Notes under the pieces: generated by a model
The model's input: only the letters and a program-made list of their open reading frames with translations
Database searches by the model: none
Told to the model about the DNA's origin: nothing
Translations under genes and position numbers: made by a program
Shown: piece by piece, positions 1 to 6,537 of the stretch
Position numbering within the stretch: position 1 is the first letter of the stretch
How the letters are laid out: every line of letters starts with the position of its first letter
Assembly (NCBI GenBank): GCA_946481225.1
Contig: CAMLNJ010000056.1
Span: 1 to 10,818 of the forward strand
Length of the DNA: 10,818 nt
Origin: an uncultured Verrucomicrobiota bacterium
GTDB taxonomy: Bacteria; Verrucomicrobiota; Verrucomicrobiae; Opitutales; Opitutaceae
Direction of reading: 5' to 3'

Positions 1-527
1 CCTACATGCGCAGCTTCGCCGACGGCGACGTCATCGTCGTCGAGCCCTTCCGCGCCAAGCCCTTCCCCGTCCTCCGCGATCTCGTCACGGATCGCTCCGC
101 GTTCGACAAGATCCAGCAGGCCGGCGGCTTCATCACCGCGCGCCCCGGCTCCGCGCCCGACGCCAACGCCATCCCCGTGCCGAAGGACGACGCCGACCTC
201 GCGATGGACGCCGCCCAATGCATCGGCTGCGGCGCCTGCGTGGCCGCCTGCAAAAACGCCTCCGCCATGCTCTTCGTCTCCGCGAAGGTCTCGCACCTCG
301 GCCTCCTCCCGCAAGGCCAGGCCGAGCGCGACAGCCGCGTGCTCAACATGGTCGCGAAGATGGACGAGCTCGGCTTCGGCAATTGCACCAACCAATACGA
401 GTGCTCCGCCGCCTGCCCGAAGCTCATCAGCCACGATTTCATCGCGCGCATGAACCGCGACTACATCGGCGCCACCTTCCGCCAGGCCTTCAAGCCCAAG
501 AGCAACTCCACCGCCGGCGGCGCCTGA
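1..527 (+). CDS. sdhB: Succinate dehydrogenase / fumarate reductase iron-sulfur subunit, C-terminal part (5' end outside window)
   Basis: This is the electron-transfer subunit of respiratory complex II, passing electrons from the flavoprotein to the quinone site at the cytoplasmic membrane face. The frame is open to the left edge, and the Met at position 6 sits inside the conserved HMRSF.DGD-like stretch, so it is not the start. The N-terminal [2Fe-2S] ferredoxin domain is therefore outside the window. All seven cysteines for the other two clusters are present: CxxCxxCxxxC (residues 72, 75, 78 and 82, counted from that Met) and Cx5CxxxCP (127, 133, 137). By family analogy 72/75/78/137 bind the 4Fe-4S cluster and 82/127/133 the 3Fe-4S cluster. 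The first motif ends CK rather than the CP of E. coli SdhB, which I associate with the non-classical SdhB type of Bacteroidetes-like complexes. As the last gene before a strong terminator it is probably the end of an sdhCAB-type operon. Fumarate reductase cannot be excluded from this subunit alone. Confidence 0.93.
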   Translation, partial: YMRSFADGDVIVVEPFRAKPFPVLRDLVTDRSAFDKIQQAGGFITARPGSAPDANAIPVPKDDADLAMDAAQCIGCGACVAACKNASAMLFVSAKVSHLGLLPQGQAERDSRVLNMVAKMDELGFGNCTNQYECSAACPKLISHDFIARMNRDYIGATFRQAFKPKSNSTAGGA

Positions 528-562
528 GCCGCCCCGCCCGTTCCCCGGAACGCCCCGCGTAT

Positions 563-604
563 CCAAAAACGCCCGACGCGCATCGCCGCGTCGGGCGTTT
601 TTGG
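563..604 (+). terminator. Rho-independent terminator after sdhB
   Basis: A perfect 18-bp inverted repeat (arms 563-580 and 587-604, loop 581-586) starts 35 bases after the sdhB stop. The GC-rich core (GCCCGACGCG) is flanked by five A on the left and five T on the right, so the hairpin could terminate transcription from either side. It ends the sdhB transcript and could also stop minus-strand transcription arriving from the MBG remnant. The intron remnant starts at the next base. Confidence 0.93.
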
Positions 605-800
605 GTGTGCCGAGCATGACGACCGGTTCGAGAGGTGAAAGGCCTCTTGCCGGCCTGATGGAGGCGAAGGCGGATGAAGCGCAAGAGCGTCGTCGTGAGA
701 CGGCGTCTGAAAGAAGCGTGTGGCAAAGCCGCGGGCCGATGAACAAGAACCGGCTGAGAGGGCTCCGCGAACTGGCAGACTCGGGCTAGGTGAACAGCCG
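605..800 (+). mobile_element. Group II intron remnant, class C-like, 5' part (domain I) only
   Basis: The sequence begins GTGTGCC, which fits the GUGYG 5' end of group II introns. It continues with blocks in the same order as the well-studied class C intron of Oceanobacillus iheyensis, as I recall that sequence: GTGTGCC..GCATG, then a GGTGAAAG hairpin, GCGAAGGC, a GTCTGAAAGAAGCG block, GGCAAA..C, GATGAACAAGAAC and finally GGCTAGGT (784-791). A local hairpin is visible: AGAGG (631-635) pairs with CCTCT (643-647) inside CCGG (623-626) and CCGG (650-653). Class C introns are known to insert just 3' of rho-independent terminators, and this one starts at the first base after the sdhB terminator. 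No intron-encoded reverse transcriptase, domain V or 3' end was seen here or elsewhere in the window, so it cannot splice or move. The right boundary is uncertain because similarity fades between 793 and the pseudogene stop at 814. Confidence 0.8.
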
Positions 801-813
801 CGGGCGGTCTGGC

Positions 814-1583
814 TCAGGGCACGGAGGACTGGACCTTGAGGCGGAGGGAACGCTTCGTTGATCCGGTGGCCAGAGGCACGCGGGCTCGCCGGAATTCGTA
901 GGGCCCATGGTCGGAGACAAATTCATCGATCACGCCGGCCGTGGACCAGGGCAGACCGGTGTCGAGGCTGTCGTTCCATTCCACTTGGCCGCCATATTCG
1001 GCCTGTGCTTTGCCGCGACGGTAGGTGAAGCGGAGTTCGCCAGACTCGACCGTGAGCGCGTAGGGCGCCGATGTGGTGTCGGGAGAGGCCGGATCGAGGC
1101 CGAAGTAAAACTCGAACAGGTTGCCCAAGCCGTCCTCGTCCGGGTCGGCGTCGGATTCGCGGACGCGCCCGAAAAGCGGGCACCGATCCAGCTTGCGAAG
1201 TCGAGACCCGAGACCGTGAGCACTCCGGTCAGGTAGGAGATATCGTAGTTTTGGGCCAGGAAGGGGCCACCTCCCGCGGAGGAAGGGGTGATGAGGTAGC
1301 GTCCTGCCGCGGCGTAGGCCGCGACGCCGCCGTTGGTGGAGAGCGTGACCGCCCCCACCGTCTCCGTGCCCACCAGACCGCTTGCCGCGAAGGCCGAGTT
1401 TCCGAGGGCGAGCGTTTCGCCAAAGGCTGCGGATCTGGCTTGAAGTGGGAAATTCGCGCGTGGAGCCGCTTCGATCACGGTTCCCAGCCTGTTCCCTGGG
1501 AAGGAGTTTTCATTGTCGGAGGCCGGTTGCGTGAGGCCTTGCTCTTCCGGTGGCGGCACGCTCAATTCTTTTTTTTTAGCCAT
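814..1583 (-). pseudogene. 3' remnant of a secreted MBG-domain surface protein gene, frameshifted
   Basis: Read on the minus strand, about 1436-1206 encodes one MBG-type repeat (FGETLALGNSAF, then SGLVGTETVGAVTL, then YLITPSSAGGG, QNYDISY and GVLTVSG). This beta-strand repeat occurs in large secreted or adhesin-like proteins. After FASWIGARFSG the frame must shift by one near 1152-1154 to continue as DADPDEDGLGNLFEFYFGLDP, a Ca-binding-like D.D.D.DG.xN linker followed by a C-terminal tail that ends at the TGA at 814-816. That tail resembles the ends of Opitutaceae autotransporter-like proteins. No signal peptide and none of the expected long upstream repeats remain. Upstream of the repeat the frame gives an unrecognised stretch starting MAKKKELSVPPPEEQ at 1583, whose start codon overlaps the fabF start on the other strand. 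It may be a chance start. The frameshift could also be a sequencing error, but the missing 5' part would remain. The outer limit at 1583 is a choice; the remnant is secure only to about 1436. Confidence 0.68.
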
Positions 1584-2835
1584 GTCCAATCTCCCCGATT
1601 CCCAACGCGTCGTCGTCACCGGCCTCGGCGTCATCCACGGCCTCGGCCAGACCGCCGACACCTTCTGGGCCAGCCTTGTGGCGGGCAAAAACGGCATCGA
1701 CCGCGTCACCCAGTTCGATCCCGCCCCGTTTAGCACCCAGATGGGAGCCGAGGTCAAAGGCTGGAACGTCGAGGACCACATGGACCCCAAGGAAGCGCGT
1801 CGCAACGACCGCTACACCCATTTCGGCTTTTGCGCCGCCAAGCAGGCCTGGGCCGACTCCGGTCTCGATATGGCCAAGGAAGACCCCGACCGCGTCGGCG
1901 TCGTCGTCGGCTCCGGCATCGGCGGCATGCTCACCTACGAAACCCAGTGCCGTAAGCTCCACGAGCAAGGCCCGCGCAAGGTCTCGCCCTTCACCATCCC
2001 TTCGCTCATCGGCAACATCTGCTCCGGCATCGTTGCGATCGAGCTCGGCGCCCGCGGTCCGAATTTCGGCGTCGTCTCCGCCTGCGCCACCGGCACCCAC
2101 GCCCTTGGCGAGTCCATGCACATGATCCGCCGCGGCGACGCCGACGTCATGATCGCGGGCGGCACCGAGGCGGCCATCACGCCCTTCGCCTACGCCAGCT
2201 TTTGCGCCATGAAGGCCATGAGCACGCGCAACGACGACCCGACGAACTCCTGCCGCCCCTTCTCCATGGGGCGCGACGGTTTCGTGATGGGCGAGGGCGC
2301 CGGCGTTCTCGTTCTCGAATCGCTCGAACACGCGAAGAAGCGCGGCGCCCGCATCTACTGCGAGGTCGCCAGCTACGCCGCCACCGCCGACGCGCACCAC
2401 ATCACGATGCCCGATCCGGAGGGCAAGGGCCTCGGCGCCGCCATGACCCGCGCGCTCAAGGGCGCCGGCGCCACCATCGAGCAGATCGGCTACATCAACG
2501 CCCACGGCACCAGCACCCCTTACAACGACAAGTTCGAGACCCTCGCCATCAAGCGCGTCTTCGGCGAGCAGGCCAAAAAACTCGCCGTCAGCTCCACCAA
2601 ATCGATGACCGGCCACCTCCTCGGCGGCGCCGGCGGCATCGAGAGCGTCATCTGTGCCAAGACCCTGCAAACGCAGACCCTCGCGCCCACGATCAACCTG
2701 AACGAGCCCGACCCCGAGTGCGACCTGGACTACGTGCCGAACGTCGCCCGCCAGGTGTCCGGCCTCACGACCGTGTTGAGCAATAACCTCGGCTTCGGCG
2801 GCCAGAACGCCGCCGTGGTGTTTAAGGCGGTCTGA
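1582..2835 (+). CDS. fabF: Beta-ketoacyl-ACP synthase II
   Basis: FabF condenses malonyl-ACP with an acyl-ACP primer in the cytoplasmic elongation cycle of type II fatty acid synthesis. The 417-residue product is close to E. coli FabF (413) and collinear with it. The nucleophile is Cys168 in VSACATGTH, and the two catalytic histidines are His308 (NAHGTSTP) and His345 (KSMTGHLLGG) with Lys340. The C-terminal NNLGFGGQNAAVVF stretch is typical of the thiolase-like fold. I chose the ATG at 1582 because RVVVTGLG, the first conserved strand, begins nine residues in; the in-frame ATG at 1513 would add 23 unconserved residues. There is no Shine-Dalgarno sequence, but a run of nine T (1569-1577) lies five bases before the start. 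No acpP is next to it, unlike in many bacteria; the sequence just upstream is pseudogene material on the other strand. The promoter is not obvious. KAS II rather than KAS I is favoured by overall similarity, not by one diagnostic residue. Confidence 0.96.
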   Translation: MSNLPDSQRVVVTGLGVIHGLGQTADTFWASLVAGKNGIDRVTQFDPAPFSTQMGAEVKGWNVEDHMDPKEARRNDRYTHFGFCAAKQAWADSGLDMAKEDPDRVGVVVGSGIGGMLTYETQCRKLHEQGPRKVSPFTIPSLIGNICSGIVAIELGARGPNFGVVSACATGTHALGESMHMIRRGDADVMIAGGTEAAITPFAYASFCAMKAMSTRNDDPTNSCRPFSMGRDGFVMGEGAGVLVLESLEHAKKRGARIYCEVASYAATADAHHITMPDPEGKGLGAAMTRALKGAGATIEQIGYINAHGTSTPYNDKFETLAIKRVFGEQAKKLAVSSTKSMTGHLLGGAGGIESVICAKTLQTQTLAPTINLNEPDPECDLDYVPNVARQVSGLTTVLSNNLGFGGQNAAVVFKAV

Positions 2836-2951
2836 GCCGGGGCAGTCCGCCGGGGTGAGGTCTGCGGCGCGGCGCTTCAACGCGTCGGTCGCTGAAATAT
2901 ATTGCGGCGCCAAACGCGGTCCTGCGTTGTGCGCGGGTATTTCGTAATTTC

Positions 2952-5900
2952 ATGCGCTTCCGTGCCCTTCGTTCCTTGGTCGAGAGGATTGTCTGTGCTG
3001 TAGCTTTGGCGAGCTGCGCGGGGCGAATCGAGGCATCGGTCATCACCATTGGAGGCGGATCCAGCGGCCCATCCTATCCGGATGAGAACGTCGGCGGTGC
3101 ATTGGTGACTGCCGGCAGCAACGCCTACTCCTCCGACGAAAAAGTGCTCGCCGGATCGCCGCAGTATGTGGGCGAGCCAGGCACGGCGCTTCGGCGCGTT
3201 GCGCACTTCAGCAACTATGGAACCGGCGGTTTTCTGGCCTATTATGAGGATCCGAGGTTTCAGAGTAATTCTTCCGTCCAAGGACTGAGCGACGTGTTCA
3301 TTGGCGAGGGTAATCCTTTTCAGGGAATCCTTGCCGTGTCTCCTTTGGGGCAGGGGGCGGCGGCGTATCTGGGAGGCGCCGATCCCCTCTTTCCTTTGCC
3401 CGAAGAGCCAACTCATTTGGGTATCGCCATCACGTTCGGATATGGCGGCGAGAAAGCGCGGCTCCTTTCCCGCGAACCTTATCGCGCCACCTACTCCGAT
3501 ATGCCCGGCAGCGGTCATGTGGCTCCCCTCCTGATCTTCGGCGTGGACTTTGTGGTTCAGCGTTCGCCGTCCGGCGCCAATCAGCAGACGCTGACCTTCG
3601 CGTTGCGGGACGAACGCGACAGAATGCACCCGCTGACACGCATCTTGCATTCCCAAGTTCGCATCGAGGCGGACAACCGAATTTCGATCGCAGACAACGA
3701 GACCAACTTCATCCCAACCACGCATGTAATCGAGTCCGACGTCGGCTATCGGCTGATCACACAGGTCGACTACGATTTCGCCACCTGGTCCGCCTCACTG
3801 ACGAAAATCTCCACCGGCGAGCGTCTGGAGCTGGCGCACCGTCGGCCGATTAACAACGACGGGTTCACGTTGAGCGGCTATGTCGTCCCCGGCCTTGTCG
3901 AGATTGTTCACGGCGCGGTCGCGTCGGCGAGCAACCGGGCTTTTGCGGATCGCTTTATCTTCGACAACGTTCGTGGAGCCACCGCAGAACGGGTGGCTTT
4001 TCCCCTCGGCGAGGGCTTTGAGCGATATGGCGTCGGAAGCTCACGGCTGCTCAACACCCACGATTGGAACTACGCTCCGCCCTCCGACGTGTCGCTCGAT
4101 TCCTTGCTCACCGCGTTCATCGGAACCTCGACGCATGCCGATCCCGCGATCTCTCTGGCCGCGCCGAGCTTCGATCCGATTCAAGGCATCGTGGAAACCT
4201 CTCCTATCGGCACGGGCCGGGCCGCCTATTTCGGCGGAGCAGGCACGAACCTCGTGCCGCCGGGAACGGCCGGTGCGTTCGCCGTTTCCGCGCGCCTGGG
4301 GCGCGATTCGGAGACGGCGGTCAACGTCGGCGCTTCCGAGCGTCCGGTCCGCCGTTTGGAGGCGGATTTCTACCTTGATCGGGTCGGGTCCGAAGCATCC
4401 GCGACCGCCGCGCAAACGCTTACCTTTTCCTTGCTCGATGCTCGCGACGAAGCGGAGCCGAGCACCCTGATCGTCCATTCGCGCGTCCGCGTCTGCGCCG
4501 ACAACACCGTGTCGATTGCCGACCACGACGACGCATTCGTCGCCACTGGGACGCAACTCGCCTCGGACACCGCCTACCATTTGCTGATCGAGGTGGATTA
4601 TGCCGCGCGTTTCTGGTCCGCATCGATTCGTCCTCGCGACGGTGGTTCGACGTATGTTCTCGCGCAAAACCGAGCTTTCGAGGCGACCGATTTCTCTCCC
4701 AGCGGCTGGGTGCCTCCGGGCCTTTTTCGTTTGGAGCACGGCGCGATCGGATCCGCGGAGTCGCACGAGCTGCCTGACCGCTTCTATTTCGACAACCTTG
4801 CCGTGACCGACGGCGTGGGGACGCTGGACGATTTCAAACCGTTTTTCGTCCTGGTGCCTGTTTCCCGTGGTTCCCGCACTGGCGACGTGCATCTCTTCCG
4901 CGCCGACGCTTTCGGCGGGCCTGTTCCCGGCTACCAGTGGTTTCTCAATGGAGAACGCATCGTGGGCGCGACCGGTCCCGAGTTGCTGATCGTGACTCCA
5001 GAGGCGGGCTCCGAAGCGGAATATGCCATCGCCGTCGCCAACGAGCACGGGACGAACGTCCGTTTCGCCGAACTCTCGATCGGTCCCGCTCTCGCCGCGC
5101 CCGCCTTCACCGATCATCCGGATTCCGTCGTCGCCGCAGCGGGTGAAACCGTGAATCTGTCGGTTATCGTAACCGGCGAATATCCGCCGAATCTTCAATG
5201 GCGCCGCAACGGCAAGCCAATCCCCGGCGCCACCGCCGCCGCTTACACCTTTGTCGCTTCCGCCAAGACGGTGGGTTCCTACGACGTGGTGGCCACCAAT
5301 GGCATGGGCACCGCGATCAGCGCAGTCGCGATCTTCGCCCTGCCCGCCGAGGCCCGCATCACCACGCAGCCGCGTTCGCAGATGGTGAACGCCGGCGCGA
5401 GCGTGACCTTCACGGTCGCCGCCTCGGGGCGCCCCGCGAATTTCACCTATACATGGATGCGCGACGGGCAGCCGATCGGCGCCGCCAATTCTCCCACGCT
5501 CACGCTGCCCGCTCCTGTTTCCCGAAGCGACGCCGGGCGCTATTCCGTCTCGGTCGGCAACGGTTTCGGAAAACCCGCCGTCAGCTCCGTTGCCAAACTG
5601 ACGGTGCGACATGCGCCCGAGATTCTCGCCGAGCCGGCCGAGCAGACCGTGCTTGCGGGCCGGAAAGTCGTGCTGCGCATCACCGCAGTCGCCACGCCCG
5701 CCCCCGCCTATCAGTGGCGCAAAAACGGCCAGCCGATCGCCGGCGCGCGCGGCGCTTCGTATTCGTTCACCGCGGGCCTCGCCCGGGCAGGCGAATACGA
5801 TGTCGTGGTCTCCAACGTCCTTGGTTCCGTCACCAGCGATACCGCCGTCGTGGTGGTTGACCAAGCTCCGAAAATCGCCGTCGCGCCCGCCGCAGCAAAA

Positions 5901-6476
5901 CGCCGTGAGGGCGAGACGCATACCCTTGCTGTCACCGCCACCGGATTTCCCGAGGTCGGTTATCAATGGATGAAAAACGGCGAGGACATGCCGGGCAAAA
6001 CCGCCGCCCAGCTGGTATTGTCCCCGCTGAGCCTGTCCGACGAGGCGCTCTACTCGGTGCGCATCGTCAATTCGCTCGGCACATCGACCACCAAACCGGT
6101 CAAGTTGCAGGTCAGCCGCGCCCCCTACGGGGCTTCGCGGCAGGCGACGTTTCGCCTCAACGGCGACGCCTACTTTATCGATGGCGACTACGCGACCATC
6201 AACGAACGTCACAGCTTCCCCGCCGGAAAGGTGAAGATTTACGACTTCACGGACGGCACCACCCAGCAGGCGTCGGCGGTCTTCACCCGTGTAAGTTCCA
6301 CCCAGTGCCGACTTGCCTTCGATACAATGATCGAGGGCGTTCGCGTCCACTTCACTTATAATTACCACTTCGCCACGACCAAGACGGGCGATTTCACCGT
6401 CTCGGCCAATGCCTCAGGCTACGGCACCGTAGCTTCCGGCAGCGGCTCCTTTACGTATTCCGAGCCCGGTCTGTGA
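2952..6476 (+). CDS. Exported multidomain protein: duplicated beta-rich module plus five Ig-like domains
   Basis: The 1174-residue protein starts with a basic N-region (RFRALRSLVER) and a hydrophobic stretch (IVCAVALASCAG). LASC at 19-22 fits a lipobox, while cleavage after IEA (26-28) would suit signal peptidase I, so it is either a lipoprotein or secreted. Residues about 45-345 and 350-620 are tandem homologous modules: FQGILAVSPLGQG / IQGIVETSPIGTG, QTLTFALRDERD / QTLTFSLLDARD, RISIAD / TVSIAD, ATWSASL / RFWSASI, GYVVPGLVEIVHGA / GWVPPGLFRLEHGA and DRFIFDN / DRFYFDN. They look like beta-sandwich (LamG-like) domains, but this is not proven. Five Ig-like domains follow (about 629-710, 715-797, 800-886, 887-970, 971-1056), each with a YQW..NG-type core Trp and, in most, a late Y-x-V strand, and without the Ig disulfide cysteines. 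Residues 1058-1174 form a separate beta-rich C-terminal domain. No PEP-CTERM or LPxTG signal is seen. The Ig domains suggest a surface binding or adhesion role; the ligand is unknown. Third-position GC appears lower than in the neighbouring genes, notably over 3200-3800. No Shine-Dalgarno sequence precedes the ATG. Confidence 0.85.
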   Translation: MRFRALRSLVERIVCAVALASCAGRIEASVITIGGGSSGPSYPDENVGGALVTAGSNAYSSDEKVLAGSPQYVGEPGTALRRVAHFSNYGTGGFLAYYEDPRFQSNSSVQGLSDVFIGEGNPFQGILAVSPLGQGAAAYLGGADPLFPLPEEPTHLGIAITFGYGGEKARLLSREPYRATYSDMPGSGHVAPLLIFGVDFVVQRSPSGANQQTLTFALRDERDRMHPLTRILHSQVRIEADNRISIADNETNFIPTTHVIESDVGYRLITQVDYDFATWSASLTKISTGERLELAHRRPINNDGFTLSGYVVPGLVEIVHGAVASASNRAFADRFIFDNVRGATAERVAFPLGEGFERYGVGSSRLLNTHDWNYAPPSDVSLDSLLTAFIGTSTHADPAISLAAPSFDPIQGIVETSPIGTGRAAYFGGAGTNLVPPGTAGAFAVSARLGRDSETAVNVGASERPVRRLEADFYLDRVGSEASATAAQTLTFSLLDARDEAEPSTLIVHSRVRVCADNTVSIADHDDAFVATGTQLASDTAYHLLIEVDYAARFWSASIRPRDGGSTYVLAQNRAFEATDFSPSGWVPPGLFRLEHGAIGSAESHELPDRFYFDNLAVTDGVGTLDDFKPFFVLVPVSRGSRTGDVHLFRADAFGGPVPGYQWFLNGERIVGATGPELLIVTPEAGSEAEYAIAVANEHGTNVRFAELSIGPALAAPAFTDHPDSVVAAAGETVNLSVIVTGEYPPNLQWRRNGKPIPGATAAAYTFVASAKTVGSYDVVATNGMGTAISAVAIFALPAEARITTQPRSQMVNAGASVTFTVAASGRPANFTYTWMRDGQPIGAANSPTLTLPAPVSRSDAGRYSVSVGNGFGKPAVSSVAKLTVRHAPEILAEPAEQTVLAGRKVVLRITAVATPAPAYQWRKNGQPIAGARGASYSFTAGLARAGEYDVVVSNVLGSVTSDTAVVVVDQAPKIAVAPAAAKRREGETHTLAVTATGFPEVGYQWMKNGEDMPGKTAAQLVLSPLSLSDEALYSVRIVNSLGTSTTKPVKLQVSRAPYGASRQATFRLNGDAYFIDGDYATINERHSFPAGKVKIYDFTDGTTQQASAVFTRVSSTQCRLAFDTMIEGVRVHFTYNYHFATTKTGDFTVSANASGYGTVASGSGSFTYSEPGL

Positions 6477-6492
6477 GGGTGCGCCTCCGGGC

Positions 6493-6522
6493 TTGTGCCT
6501 TGCGCAGGCCGGTCCGTAGTCT
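6493..6522 (+). promoter_or_regulatory. Possible sigma-70-type promoter for der
   Basis: In the 61-base gap before der, TTGTGC (6493-6498) and TAGTCT (6517-6522) are separated by 18 bases. They match the -35 (TTGACA) and -10 (TATAAT) boxes at four and three positions. A start site about seven bases after the -10 box would leave a leader of only some 8-10 bases, consistent with the lack of a Shine-Dalgarno sequence. The match is weak and could be chance. Confidence 0.3.
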
Positions 6523-6537
6523 GCATGGTTTTTCGCC

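Noticed and set aside
601..789. Plus-strand 62-codon open frame (starting GVPSMTTGSRGER) after the sdhB terminator
   Set aside because: It coincides with the intron domain I sequence; the peptide is the chance translation of a structured RNA and has no domain or start signal.
1478..1583. Separate functional small gene starting MAKKKELSVPPPEEQ
   Set aside because: It runs without a stop into the MBG remnant, has no recognisable domain of its own, and lies against the fabF start; kept as a finding, not as an independent gene.
1576..2913. 445-codon minus-strand open frame opposite fabF
   Set aside because: Antisense shadow of a gene with complete catalytic residues; the product is Ala/Gly/Asp/Val-rich and matches no family I know.
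2836..2951. Terminator or promoter between fabF and the surface protein gene
   Set aside because: No perfect stem with a T-tract and no pair of -35/-10 boxes at acceptable spacing could be found in these 116 bases.
4041..6368. 775-codon minus-strand open frame opposite the surface protein gene
   Set aside because: The plus strand encodes clear Ig-like domains here; the minus product is Gly/Arg/His-rich and low in recognisable motifs, typical of antisense frames in GC-rich DNA.
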